Notes under the pieces: model-generated
Told to the model about the DNA's origin: nothing
The model's input: only the letters and a program-made list of their open reading frames with translations
Databases searched by the model: none
DNA from: JAAYJS01 sp964346185
GTDB lineage: Bacteria > Bacillota > Clostridia > Eubacteriales > Eubacteriaceae
Assembly: GCA_964346185.1 (NCBI GenBank)
Contig: CAYFTR010000002.1
Span: 70,156-134,155, forward strand
Reading direction: 5' to 3'
DNA length: 64,000 nucleotides
Shown here: positions 34,910 to 42,121 of the stretch, one piece after another
Layout: every line of letters begins with the position of its first letter
Numbering within the stretch: position 1 is the first letter of the stretch
Made by a program: the position numbers and the translations under genes

Positions 34910-35322
34910 CCTAAATTTAATTCTATTTTGATACGATCAACCGCCTCTTTCAGCTGCAGTAAAAGAGGTTTGTTTTCCAATGCAACGATGTGATAGTTGT
35001 CCGGCATAATGGGAATAAGAATTTTAACCGCATCGCTGTTACTGATAGCTTCCACCATTTTAACGGTTACTTCGCCAAACATTTCGTTGGGTATGGCAAT
35101 TGACAATGCACCGACAATAATATCGGCTTTTTGCACATTAACGACAATTGCGTTTTCTCCGGTTGCACCTTTGTTTGCACCTTTTTTAAGCATTGCCGCC
35201 GTTGCCAATGCGTTTGTACCCAGACCGAATAATTCGATATTTGACGGTAATTCTTCTTTTAATAAGCTGACAAGGCGGGAGCCGACGCCCCCACCCATGC
35301 CGTCAATAATTGCGATATTCAT
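34906..35322 (-). CDS. DUF3842 family protein
   Basis: 138 residues. The N-terminus MNIAIIDGMGGGVGSRL is a Rossmann-like beta strand and glycine-rich loop, followed by alternating strands and helices. It matches what I recall of DUF3842, a family without assigned function found in anaerobic Firmicutes. Its ATG directly abuts the cooT stop (no spacer) and its own stop overlaps the next gene, so translation of all three is coupled. A link to nickel or CODH/ACS maturation is an inference from position. Confidence 0.75.
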   Translation of the reverse strand: MNIAIIDGMGGGVGSRLVSLLKEELPSNIELFGLGTNALATAAMLKKGANKGATGENAIVVNVQKADIIVGALSIAIPNEMFGEVTVKMVEAISNSDAVKILIPIMPDNYHIVALENKPLLLQLKEAVDRIKIELNLG

Positions 35323-35523
35323 TTATGCCGGTATTTCTTCCAATATAATTTTATGTTTCAACAATTTAACTTCTTTTATTTTTGCTTGTATGGTTTTAGT
35401 CGTTCCTAAAAGATCCGTTAACGTCAATTGTCCATCTTCTTCCGGGAAAATGTCGATGACATATTCCATGATTTTTTCTTCGTCCCCATTTTGATTGATG
35501 AGAAAAGCTGTTGATTCACACAT
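35323..35523 (-). CDS. cooT: CooT family nickel-binding protein
   Basis: 66 residues starting MCESTAFLI, with the conserved Cys at position 2 that binds nickel in the CooT dimer of Rhodospirillum rubrum, and the family ending (IKEVKLLKHKIILEE). In that organism CooT works with CooJ and CooC in delivering nickel to CO dehydrogenase. Here it is the first gene of a three-gene unit downstream of acsB copy 1. The ATG has AAAGGA 6 bases upstream and an extended -10 element about 27 bases before it. Confidence 0.85.
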   Translation of the reverse strand: MCESTAFLINQNGDEEKIMEYVIDIFPEEDGQLTLTDLLGTTKTIQAKIKEVKLLKHKIILEEIPA

Positions 35524-35549
35524 AATAGTTCCTTTCTTTCCTTAAAATA

Positions 35550-35558
35550 ATTATAACA
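35550..35558 (-). promoter_or_regulatory. Extended -10 promoter element for cooT
   Basis: TGTTATAAT on the minus strand, 26 bases before the cooT ATG; no clear -35. Between it and the repeat at 35785 the 226 bases hold nothing I recognise. Confidence 0.45.
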
Positions 35559-35784
35559 GAACATTACAAAAACTTCCGATATTATTGTTAATTACCGATG
35601 ATTATAAAAAGATTTGTTTACAAAATACCGTTATACTCTTGCTTTGTTTAGCAGTTTACATCCCTAATTATTCGAGTGGAGAACGATAGCGGATAATATC
35701 CTCGATATACGGAGCCTTAAGAATATGTTGTCTGCCCTTCGTTACAAGATTTTTTTGTATGGAATACCCTTGACAGTCCACACA

Positions 35785-35986
35785 TCAAATAGTAGCGTTA
35801 GGCACCCTTATTGTCGGCACCGGCGGTTGATTACCTCTATTATTGATATACGCACGCCATGCGGCGCCGCTTATTCCTTCGCTGTCGCTTCACTCATATT
35901 TGGCACTGCCAAATAAATCCCTGCACAATAGAGCTCTGACGTGAACAAGCTCCCATCGTGCTCTATTTGCATTGCTTGTTTTACGC
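35785..35986 (-). repeat. Downstream repeat, copy 1 (after acsB copy 1)
   Basis: This segment is closely similar to 38843-39037, which lies in the same position after acsB copy 2. The best-conserved core runs from about 35845 to the acsB stop. Read on the minus strand in one frame it gives HDGSLFTSELYC and AGIYLAVPNMSEATAKE, then TAA; the continuation (WRAYINNRGNQPP) is in another frame because about 10 bases are missing relative to copy 2. The differences between copies are largely third-position and conservative. No start codon with a ribosome site is visible. It contains a hairpin ending near 35927-35965 (AATAGAGC with GCTCTATT). Confidence 0.75.
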
Positions 35987-38122
35987 TTACATGATGGCAT
36001 CCATACCTAAGGCCGGGTGACCTTTTTCCGTTAAGTATTCCAATACCGCTTCGGATTCGGTTGCAATGGTTTCATCGCAAACCATATCACTGAAGTTATC
36101 GATGCCGTAGAGCTCTTTTGCTGCTTTGTTCAGCCTTTCCGCCATATCGTCTTTCAGTTCTTTAGGCATCCACACAATCCGCTCAACGCCGCCTTCGGCA
36201 GCCATAAATTTCTTGGATCCGATAAAGTGACGTCCGTGTCCCATAAAGCCCGGCGTTTGAACACCGCCACCGGTCATAGAAGCCAATTCGCCAAAGGTCA
36301 TACCGACAGGCGTCATACCGCCGAATTCTCGGTTAACGATAACAACACCGTTAGCTTCCGGCATAATACCACAAATACATTCGAAACAACCGCAAGAGGT
36401 CATCGGATTTTCCAAAATAGAATAAAGTGTCACGTGATCAACCGCACCGCCGGACATGGCGGCAACGGTTTCGTTTACCTCTTCCCATGCACCGGTTTTC
36501 GCATCGATTTGTTTTTCTTTATTAATCGGTTGCGAGGGACCTGTCGGATCTAACTCATAGGTTGCTTTTGAATCCAGCCAAGATACCGCACCGCATAAAC
36601 CTAAACGTTCGGGTGTAACAACGCAAACATGAGCCGGAGCAAAGGATTGACAGAGATTGCAAGTGTAAAATTGCCCGACACTTTCGTCCGTCATGGCATC
36701 TAAACGTTCGTCTCTTCTTTTATAGACAGGTTTTGCCAATTCTTCTTCATATTTTGCGACATCTTCCTCTTCAGTGTAAATGGTTACGGCACATTTATCC
36801 ACAATTGTACCGAATTCATCGTGCATTTTAGCATATAGGACTTCACCGAAATGTTTGAGTCTAAAGCCTTTGTCGTAAGAGTCTTTGCTGATACGTATCC
36901 AGGATATGTTTCTTTGACCGACATGCATAACACCTTCAATGTAGTTAATGAAATAGTGAATGCGTCTTTCCAAGACGGATTCGAAATCCTCTTGCATGTG
37001 TTTTCCGGCTACAGAAACTTTTATCCCCAACGGTAAACGTACAACACTTTGATTTTCAAAAGAGGTATCGTCAACATCCTTTCCGATAACTTCTATTTTA
37101 TGGTCTTCGATGTTTTTTAAGTCTTCGGTGACAACCAGTTCCCAACATTTTGTACGGTTTCCGCCAAATTCCACTTTCATTGCATCCTTACGGATACGTT
37201 CGCCTTCAAAAGCGGATGATACTTGTACGGGGCTGTCAATATTCGTTACTTTTATCTTTATACCTCTGGTATCCAGAGACGTTTGCAGCAGGTCTTGATG
37301 ATTTTTTACTGATATCAAAGCGTCGGGAACTTCGGGTACTTCGGTATCCGCTAAGACCGGAAAACCAAGAGCGATGGCACCGGCACCGGCGGAAACTGTA
37401 ATTTCGTCTAAAGAACCGAAGGTGTTAACAAAAGCTGGCACTCTATCCTTTGTATAGGTTAAGAGGGCCTTTAAATTGCCGGGTTCAATAGCTCCGAAAA
37501 TCAGAGCGGCTCGTATAGCAACGGACACTACGTGAATGACCGATGTAATTTCGTACCCTAGGGGGATAACTCTGTACTCCAAACCCATTTTTACATCTGA
37601 TGCTGCAATTTGGTCGATAACATGACCGACTAAAAAGGTCATAATACCTCTACTTTGGTAATCTTTAACCAATTGCACAACGTCTTGTGGCGGTTCACAT
37701 TGGCCGATAAGAACGGCAATACCGGGAATATCACCGGTTACTAAAGGAACACCCAGAGAGCGAATAATCGAATCCGGTATATGACCGATTCCCGTCTGAT
37801 CCGCATAGGGGTTGCCGTTAATATACTTTAATGCTTCTAAGATTTCCGCACCGACTGCAGTAGCTAAACCGGCATTTAAGGCTTCGCCTAAATCGTCTTT
37901 TCCTGAAATTAAGCTTTTTTGAATTTTGACCGCTTCGATCAATTCTTCCAATCGAGTGATTTTAATACCCGTTGCCGCATAAATGACAGGTAATCCGTAA
38001 GCAGTGTCGGGAAAAGCCACTGCCGCTCCGTCTCCGTAGTGCTCAATAGCCGATTGTACTGAATTTTCCGTTAATTTCGCAACGGTATTCGCACCTGTGT
38101 AAATGATGTCTGTAAGTGTCAT
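35987..38122 (-). CDS. acsB: Acetyl-CoA synthase (CODH/ACS) subunit, copy 1
   Basis: 711 residues. Joins CO, a methyl group and CoA to acetyl-CoA at the A-cluster. All A-cluster ligands are present with the same spacing as Moorella ACS: C488, C491, C500 and C510 for the [4Fe-4S] and bridging thiolate, and the C577-G-C579 motif for the distal nickel. The N-terminal CODH-interacting and middle domains differ clearly from copy 2 (39038-41185), while residues from about 485 to the end are nearly identical. It follows the His-rich gene by 74 bases and has AAGGAGG before its ATG. It appears functional, not a pseudogene; it may be a variant expressed under other nickel or substrate conditions. Confidence 0.93.
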   Translation of the reverse strand: MTLTDIIYTGANTVAKLTENSVQSAIEHYGDGAAVAFPDTAYGLPVIYAATGIKITRLEELIEAVKIQKSLISGKDDLGEALNAGLATAVGAEILEALKYINGNPYADQTGIGHIPDSIIRSLGVPLVTGDIPGIAVLIGQCEPPQDVVQLVKDYQSRGIMTFLVGHVIDQIAASDVKMGLEYRVIPLGYEITSVIHVVSVAIRAALIFGAIEPGNLKALLTYTKDRVPAFVNTFGSLDEITVSAGAGAIALGFPVLADTEVPEVPDALISVKNHQDLLQTSLDTRGIKIKVTNIDSPVQVSSAFEGERIRKDAMKVEFGGNRTKCWELVVTEDLKNIEDHKIEVIGKDVDDTSFENQSVVRLPLGIKVSVAGKHMQEDFESVLERRIHYFINYIEGVMHVGQRNISWIRISKDSYDKGFRLKHFGEVLYAKMHDEFGTIVDKCAVTIYTEEEDVAKYEEELAKPVYKRRDERLDAMTDESVGQFYTCNLCQSFAPAHVCVVTPERLGLCGAVSWLDSKATYELDPTGPSQPINKEKQIDAKTGAWEEVNETVAAMSGGAVDHVTLYSILENPMTSCGCFECICGIMPEANGVVIVNREFGGMTPVGMTFGELASMTGGGVQTPGFMGHGRHFIGSKKFMAAEGGVERIVWMPKELKDDMAERLNKAAKELYGIDNFSDMVCDETIATESEAVLEYLTEKGHPALGMDAIM

Positions 38123-38196
38123 GTGTCCTCCTTCAGGTTTTTTGCCGCCGATTCATCAGCAGATTCAATGACATTGTTTAATAAATTGTTTTAATG

Positions 38197-38607
38197 TTAT
38201 AGATTTTCTAACGCTTTCGCTAAATAGCCGTTGGCTTTATCCACATATTCGATTGCTTCATCAATTGCTTTAGCGACATCTTGTTTACCGGCAATTTTCA
38301 TTTTGTCCGACCATTGCTTGTATTCCTTTGCATGTTCTTCATTATGATCCGCCCAATGAGATAAAAGCACTTTTAACATTTCATCTTCTTTTCCATCTAC
38401 AGTATGAGCATGAGAATGGTCGTGACTGTGGTGGTGATCATGATCATGGTTGTGATCATGGCTATGACTGTGGGTATGTTTGTGCGTATGAACACCCGCT
38501 TCTTCCGAATGGGAGTGGCCGTGGTGGTCACCGGTGCTGTGGTCATGTTCGTGACAATGTTCGTGGGTGTGTTGATGTTCGTGTGGGTGGTCGTGTTTGT
38601 GAGTCAT
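38197..38607 (-). CDS. Histidine-rich protein with C-terminal helical domain, candidate nickel chaperone for ACS
   Basis: 136 residues. Residues 1-68 hold 31 histidines, mostly at every second position (alternating with Asp, Glu, Ser, Thr, Lys), and one Cys (C18). Residues 76-136 form a predicted helical domain with W85-x2-H88-x-E-x-H92. The same helical domain occurs without the histidine tract in the truncated gene at 34715-34909. His tracts of this kind occur in nickel storage and insertion proteins (HypB, UreE, SlyD, CooJ). It lies between the two acsB genes with its own promoter element and probably shares a transcript with copy 1. A role in loading nickel into the A-cluster is inference; the family has no function I know of. 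Confidence 0.8.
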   Translation of the reverse strand: MTHKHDHPHEHQHTHEHCHEHDHSTGDHHGHSHSEEAGVHTHKHTHSHSHDHNHDHDHHHSHDHSHAHTVDGKEDEMLKVLLSHWADHNEEHAKEYKQWSDKMKIAGKQDVAKAIDEAIEYVDKANGYLAKALENL

Positions 38608-38632
38608 AATACTTCTCCTGTTTTAATTTTTC

Positions 38633-38649
38633 CAATACATGATGTATTG
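38633..38649. promoter_or_regulatory. 17-bp palindrome in the leader of the His-rich gene
   Basis: CAATACAT-G-ATGTATTG: 8-base perfect arms around one base, between the -10 element and the ribosome site. A single-base centre is too tight for an RNA hairpin, so a dimeric protein operator is more likely. Confidence 0.5.
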
Positions 38650-38695
38650 ATTGTTTTACTTCATTAGCCTTATAGTTAAGGGGTGTACTCTCGCT

Positions 38696-38704
38696 ATTAT
38701 AACA
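38696..38704 (-). promoter_or_regulatory. Extended -10 promoter element for the His-rich gene and acsB copy 1
   Basis: TGTTATAAT on the minus strand, about 90 bases before the His-rich start and 33 bases after the acsB copy 2 terminator. No recognisable -35, as also seen at cooT. Confidence 0.5.
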
Positions 38705-38736
38705 CGTTTTTTCTTGAGGTAGGGGGAAAACTAAAA

Positions 38737-38764
38737 AAAAGCAAGGTGTTAACACCTTGCTTTT
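38737..38764. terminator. 28-bp palindromic terminator after acsB copy 2
   Basis: AAAAGCAAGGTGTT followed by its exact reverse complement. T and A tracts at both ends allow bidirectional termination. On the minus strand it ends the main acs transcript before the His-rich gene. Confidence 0.8.
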
Positions 38765-38842
38765 CAAAGCAATAATTGTGGCTTCAATTTATAGGATCCC
38801 TAATATTTATTTTAGAACCGTCCATGAATCCTGCAATACTAC

Positions 38843-39037
38843 TTACCGGATCGCCGGTTGAATCCCTGCTTGTTTGATGTACGCACGCCATGTAACCTTT
38901 GGCAGCACCGTTTTTTCTTTCGCTGTCGTTTCGCTCATATCCGGCACCGCCAAATAAACCCCTACACAATAGAGTTCTGACGTGATCAAGCTCCCGTCGC
39001 GCTCTATTGTTCGGTCTTTACATGACTTGTTTTACGC
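38843..39037 (-). repeat. Downstream repeat, copy 2 (after acsB copy 2)
   Basis: Counterpart of 35785-35986. On the minus strand a frame stays open from 39031 to a TAA at 38843-38845 (62 codons), including RDGSLITSELYC, VGVYLAVPDMSETTAKEK and WRAYIKQAGIQPAIR. There is no ATG/GTG with a ribosome site near its beginning; the first ATG would give 31 residues. It contains a hairpin with 8-base arms CAATAGAG/CTCTATTG just after the acsB stop. It could be the remnant of a small gene, or a dispersed repeat that happens to be open. Confidence 0.75.
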
Positions 39038-41185
39038 TTACATGATTGCGTCCATACCTAAGGCCGGGTGACCTTTTTCCGTTAAGTATTCCAATACCGC
39101 TTCGGATTCAGTTGCAATGGTTTCATCGCATACCATATCACTGAAGTTTTCAATACCGGTCATTTCTTTTACGGTTTTATTTAATCTTTCGGCTACATCG
39201 TCTTTCAGTTCTTTCGGCATCCATACGATTCTTTCTACGCCGCCTTCAGCAGACATAAATTTCTTGGATCCGATAAAGTGACGTCCGTGTCCCATAAACC
39301 CGGGTGTTTGTACCCCACCACCGGTCATGGAAGCCAATTCACCGAAGGTCATACCGACGGGCGTCATACCGCCGAATTCACGGTTAACGATAACAACACC
39401 GTTGGCTTCCGGCATAATACCGCAAATACATTCGAAACAACCGCAAGAGGTCATCGGGTCTTCCAAAATAGAGTACAAGGTTACTTGTTCGACTGCACCT
39501 TGAGATGCTTTGGCGACAACTTCATTAACGCTTTCGTAAGCACCGGTTCTTTCGTCGGTCATGCCTTTTTTCTCGATCGGTTGCGAGGGACCTGTCGGGT
39601 CTAATTCTTTAGTTGCTTTGGAGTCTAACCAGGATACAGCACCGCATAAACCTAAACGTTCGGGTGTAACAACACAAACGTGAGCCGGAGCAAAGGATTG
39701 ACATAAGGTACAGGTATAGAATACATCGACACTTTCGTCAGTTAAGGAGTCCAGTCTTTCATCTCTGGAAGTATAAATCGGTTTAGCCAATTCTTGTTCC
39801 AGACGTTTAACATCTTCTTCATCGGTGTAAAGATTTACTTCGACTTTATCAACAACTTTTCCGAATTCATCCAACATTTTAGCATAGATAACTTCACCGA
39901 TATGTCTGAGTCTGAAACCTGCTTCATAAGCTTCTTTAGTTAGACGGATCCATGTAATGTTTCTTTGACCGACGTGCATAGCACCTTCAATGTAGTTCAT
40001 AAAGTAGTGCAATCTTCTTTCCAATACGGATTCAAAGTCTGATTGCATTGCTTTACCGGCAACTTTAACTTCTACACCTAAAGGTAAGCGAACAACTTCA
40101 CCGGCTTTAAAGCTTTCGTCGTCGATGTCCGGACCGATCAGGGTAATTTTATGGTCTTCACATTCGCTTAAACCGACGGTGCGTACCAATTCCCATGCCG
40201 GTGTTCTGTTGCCACCGAATTCAGCATACATGCTGTCCTTACGGACACGTTCACCTTCAAATGCGGAAGATACGGATACGGGGCAGTCAATTTCTGTGAC
40301 TTTAATTTTTATGTTTCTGGCTTCCAAGGAAGTGGTGACAACTTTGTCGCTGTCCGGTTGGTGCAACAACAAGGTCGGTACTTCGTTAATGTAAGTTTCC
40401 GTAATTGCCGGGAAGCCCATGTCAATAGCGGCTGCACCAGCTGCAATAATTTTAGGTGTCCAATCGTCAAATACGTTAACAAAAGCAAAGACACGGTCTC
40501 TTGTGTAGATACGGTGTTTGATCCATTCGCCCGGAGGGGTTGCACCGAACATGATGGATGCTCTGACCGCTACGGATACTACGTTAATAACGTCTTCGAT
40601 ATCGTAACCGCAGGGGATCACACGGAGTTCTACACCCATTTTAATTTTTTGTTCTACAGCCTGGTCGATAACTTCACCGACTAAATAGGTTTGTAAACCT
40701 TTATTTTGATAGGACTTGATAATTTCAGCCAATTTTTCGGGGTCTTTATGTTTACCGATAATTACGGCAACACCGGGGATGTCCTGAGTAACCAGAGCAA
40801 CACCGAAAGAACGTACCATGGCGTCGGTTAAGTGTCCTTGTACGTGTTCCGGATGTGGTTTACCGTCCAGATACTTGCAAGCTTGAATGATTTCCGTATA
40901 CATTGCAGCAGCAACACCGGCATCCAACGCATCTTGCAGATAACGTGTACGGTTAATTCTGTCTTCCGCCATTTTCAGACCTCTTTCCAGGTCGCCTACG
41001 GTTTCAAGTTTTTCACCTGTAATCGCATAGATAACCGGTAAAGCGTATGCGGTATCCGGTAATTTGCCGACAGCTTCGCGGCCTTTTTCTTCAATTGCTT
41101 TGGCAACAAGCTCTTCGGCTCTTTCTTTGTACTGAGCAACGCCTTCGTAAATGACGTCAAAAAGATTTACAACTTTGTGATCCAT
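39038..41185 (-). CDS. acsB: Acetyl-CoA synthase (CODH/ACS) subunit, copy 2
   Basis: 715 residues. Catalyses acetyl-CoA formation (and the reverse) in complex with CooS/AcsA and the methylated corrinoid protein AcsCD. A-cluster ligands C492, C495, C504, C514 and the C581-G-C583 motif are spaced exactly as in Moorella ACS with a constant offset of 14. It is the last gene of the main acs operon, after cooC, and is probably the main housekeeping copy. The ATG has GGAGG. The C-terminal third is almost identical to copy 1, including much of the DNA. Confidence 0.95.
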   Translation of the reverse strand: MDHKVVNLFDVIYEGVAQYKERAEELVAKAIEEKGREAVGKLPDTAYALPVIYAITGEKLETVGDLERGLKMAEDRINRTRYLQDALDAGVAAAMYTEIIQACKYLDGKPHPEHVQGHLTDAMVRSFGVALVTQDIPGVAVIIGKHKDPEKLAEIIKSYQNKGLQTYLVGEVIDQAVEQKIKMGVELRVIPCGYDIEDVINVVSVAVRASIMFGATPPGEWIKHRIYTRDRVFAFVNVFDDWTPKIIAAGAAAIDMGFPAITETYINEVPTLLLHQPDSDKVVTTSLEARNIKIKVTEIDCPVSVSSAFEGERVRKDSMYAEFGGNRTPAWELVRTVGLSECEDHKITLIGPDIDDESFKAGEVVRLPLGVEVKVAGKAMQSDFESVLERRLHYFMNYIEGAMHVGQRNITWIRLTKEAYEAGFRLRHIGEVIYAKMLDEFGKVVDKVEVNLYTDEEDVKRLEQELAKPIYTSRDERLDSLTDESVDVFYTCTLCQSFAPAHVCVVTPERLGLCGAVSWLDSKATKELDPTGPSQPIEKKGMTDERTGAYESVNEVVAKASQGAVEQVTLYSILEDPMTSCGCFECICGIMPEANGVVIVNREFGGMTPVGMTFGELASMTGGGVQTPGFMGHGRHFIGSKKFMSAEGGVERIVWMPKELKDDVAERLNKTVKEMTGIENFSDMVCDETIATESEAVLEYLTEKGHPALGMDAIM

Positions 41186-41277
41186 TAATAGTTTTTCCTC
41201 CGTTTATATTTCAATATAACCAATCTGTGGTCTTCAATAACCAAGGTTTTATTTCCGACTTTCAGCTTGCGGGCACA

Positions 41278-41299
41278 GCCTTTCCCGAAAGGGAAAGGC
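41278..41299. other. Intercistronic hairpin between cooC and acsB copy 2
   Basis: Nine-base perfect arms GCCTTTCCC/GGGAAAGGC with a four-base loop and no T tract. It sits in the 135-base cooC-acsB gap. It may protect or process the acsB transcript so that it accumulates differently from the upstream genes. Confidence 0.55.
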
Positions 41300-41320
41300 C
41301 AAACCCGTATTAATACTGCC

Positions 41321-42097
41321 TCAGCCTACAGTCGCTTCTATCTTTTCTCCCAATTGTCCGATAATTTTTTTTGTTTCCGAATCATCATAGGGTGACATAT
41401 TGTTTCGATCGGAAGCAATGATCTCATCACGATAAGGGAGGAAGCCTAAAATATTGGCTTCTCCAACCCTTTCCGTAATAAAAGCTTCATCATCCTTAGA
41501 TCTGATTTTGTTTCCTATGACAAATACTTTTTTTACTCCGATATCTCCTGCCAGTTGACAAATTTTATGGAAGGTTTGGATACTTCTGACACCGGGTTCC
41601 ACCACGACGATAAACGCATCTACCGACTGGGCGGTTCCCCTTGCCAAATGTTCTATGCCGGCTTCCATGTCCATGACCACAACGTCCTTTTCAAAAAGCA
41701 CCAAGTGGGTCATCAACATTTTTAAAAGTACATGTTCAGGGCATACACAACCGGATCCGCCGGTATCCACCGTGCCCATGGTTAACAATTTTACACCTTT
41801 ATGAACCCGCGAAAACTTTTCAGGTATATCGTCCACATCGGGATTCATTTTAAAGAGTGATCCGTAGGTTCCTTTTTGCGCATTTGTTCTCTCTTCGACC
41901 AGGTCTTTCATCTCGGATATAGGAACGATATCGGAAATTTCCTCTTCCGACATTCCCAGAGCCAAGCCCAAGTTGGCATCGGGGTCTGCGTCCACCGCCA
42001 AAACTTTATATCCTTTGTCTGCGAAATATCGGCACAGGCTGGCCGTAATGGTTGTTTTACCGACGCCGCCTTTACCGGTCAATGCAATTTTCATCAT
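41321..42097 (-). CDS. cooC: CO dehydrogenase maturation ATPase CooC
   Basis: 258 residues, MinD/ParA-like P-loop ATPase: deviant Walker A GKGGVGKTT (8-16), DADPDANLG, and a CxC metal motif (C117, C119 in GCVCPE) that binds nickel or zinc at the dimer interface in CooC. CooC drives ATP-dependent nickel insertion into the C-cluster of CODH. It lies 24 bases after cooS, its likely client. Two adjacent ATGs are possible; AGGTG spacing fits the second slightly better. Confidence 0.92.
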   Translation of the reverse strand: MMKIALTGKGGVGKTTITASLCRYFADKGYKVLAVDADPDANLGLALGMSEEEISDIVPISEMKDLVEERTNAQKGTYGSLFKMNPDVDDIPEKFSRVHKGVKLLTMGTVDTGGSGCVCPEHVLLKMLMTHLVLFEKDVVVMDMEAGIEHLARGTAQSVDAFIVVVEPGVRSIQTFHKICQLAGDIGVKKVFVIGNKIRSKDDEAFITERVGEANILGFLPYRDEIIASDRNNMSPYDDSETKKIIGQLGEKIEATVG

Positions 42098-42121
42098 AAC
42101 ACCTACTTCCCAATCTATTAA

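Noticed and set aside
35987..38122. acsB copy 1 as a pseudogene
   Set aside because: The frame is intact, it has a strong ribosome site, and all six A-cluster cysteines are present.
38401..38600. Short tandem repeats resembling a repeat array or CRISPR
   Set aside because: The periodicity is 6 bases and comes from alternating His codons in a gene with a good start; there are no spacers.
38328..38667. Plus-strand frames opposite the His-rich gene
   Set aside because: They are shadows of the repetitive GTG/CAT codons of the His-rich gene; no ribosome site and a low-complexity product.
38784..38969. 61-residue minus-strand frame after acsB copy 2
   Set aside because: It lies in the duplicated downstream segment in a frame that copy 1 does not preserve; the alternative frame of that repeat shows the protein-like conservation instead.
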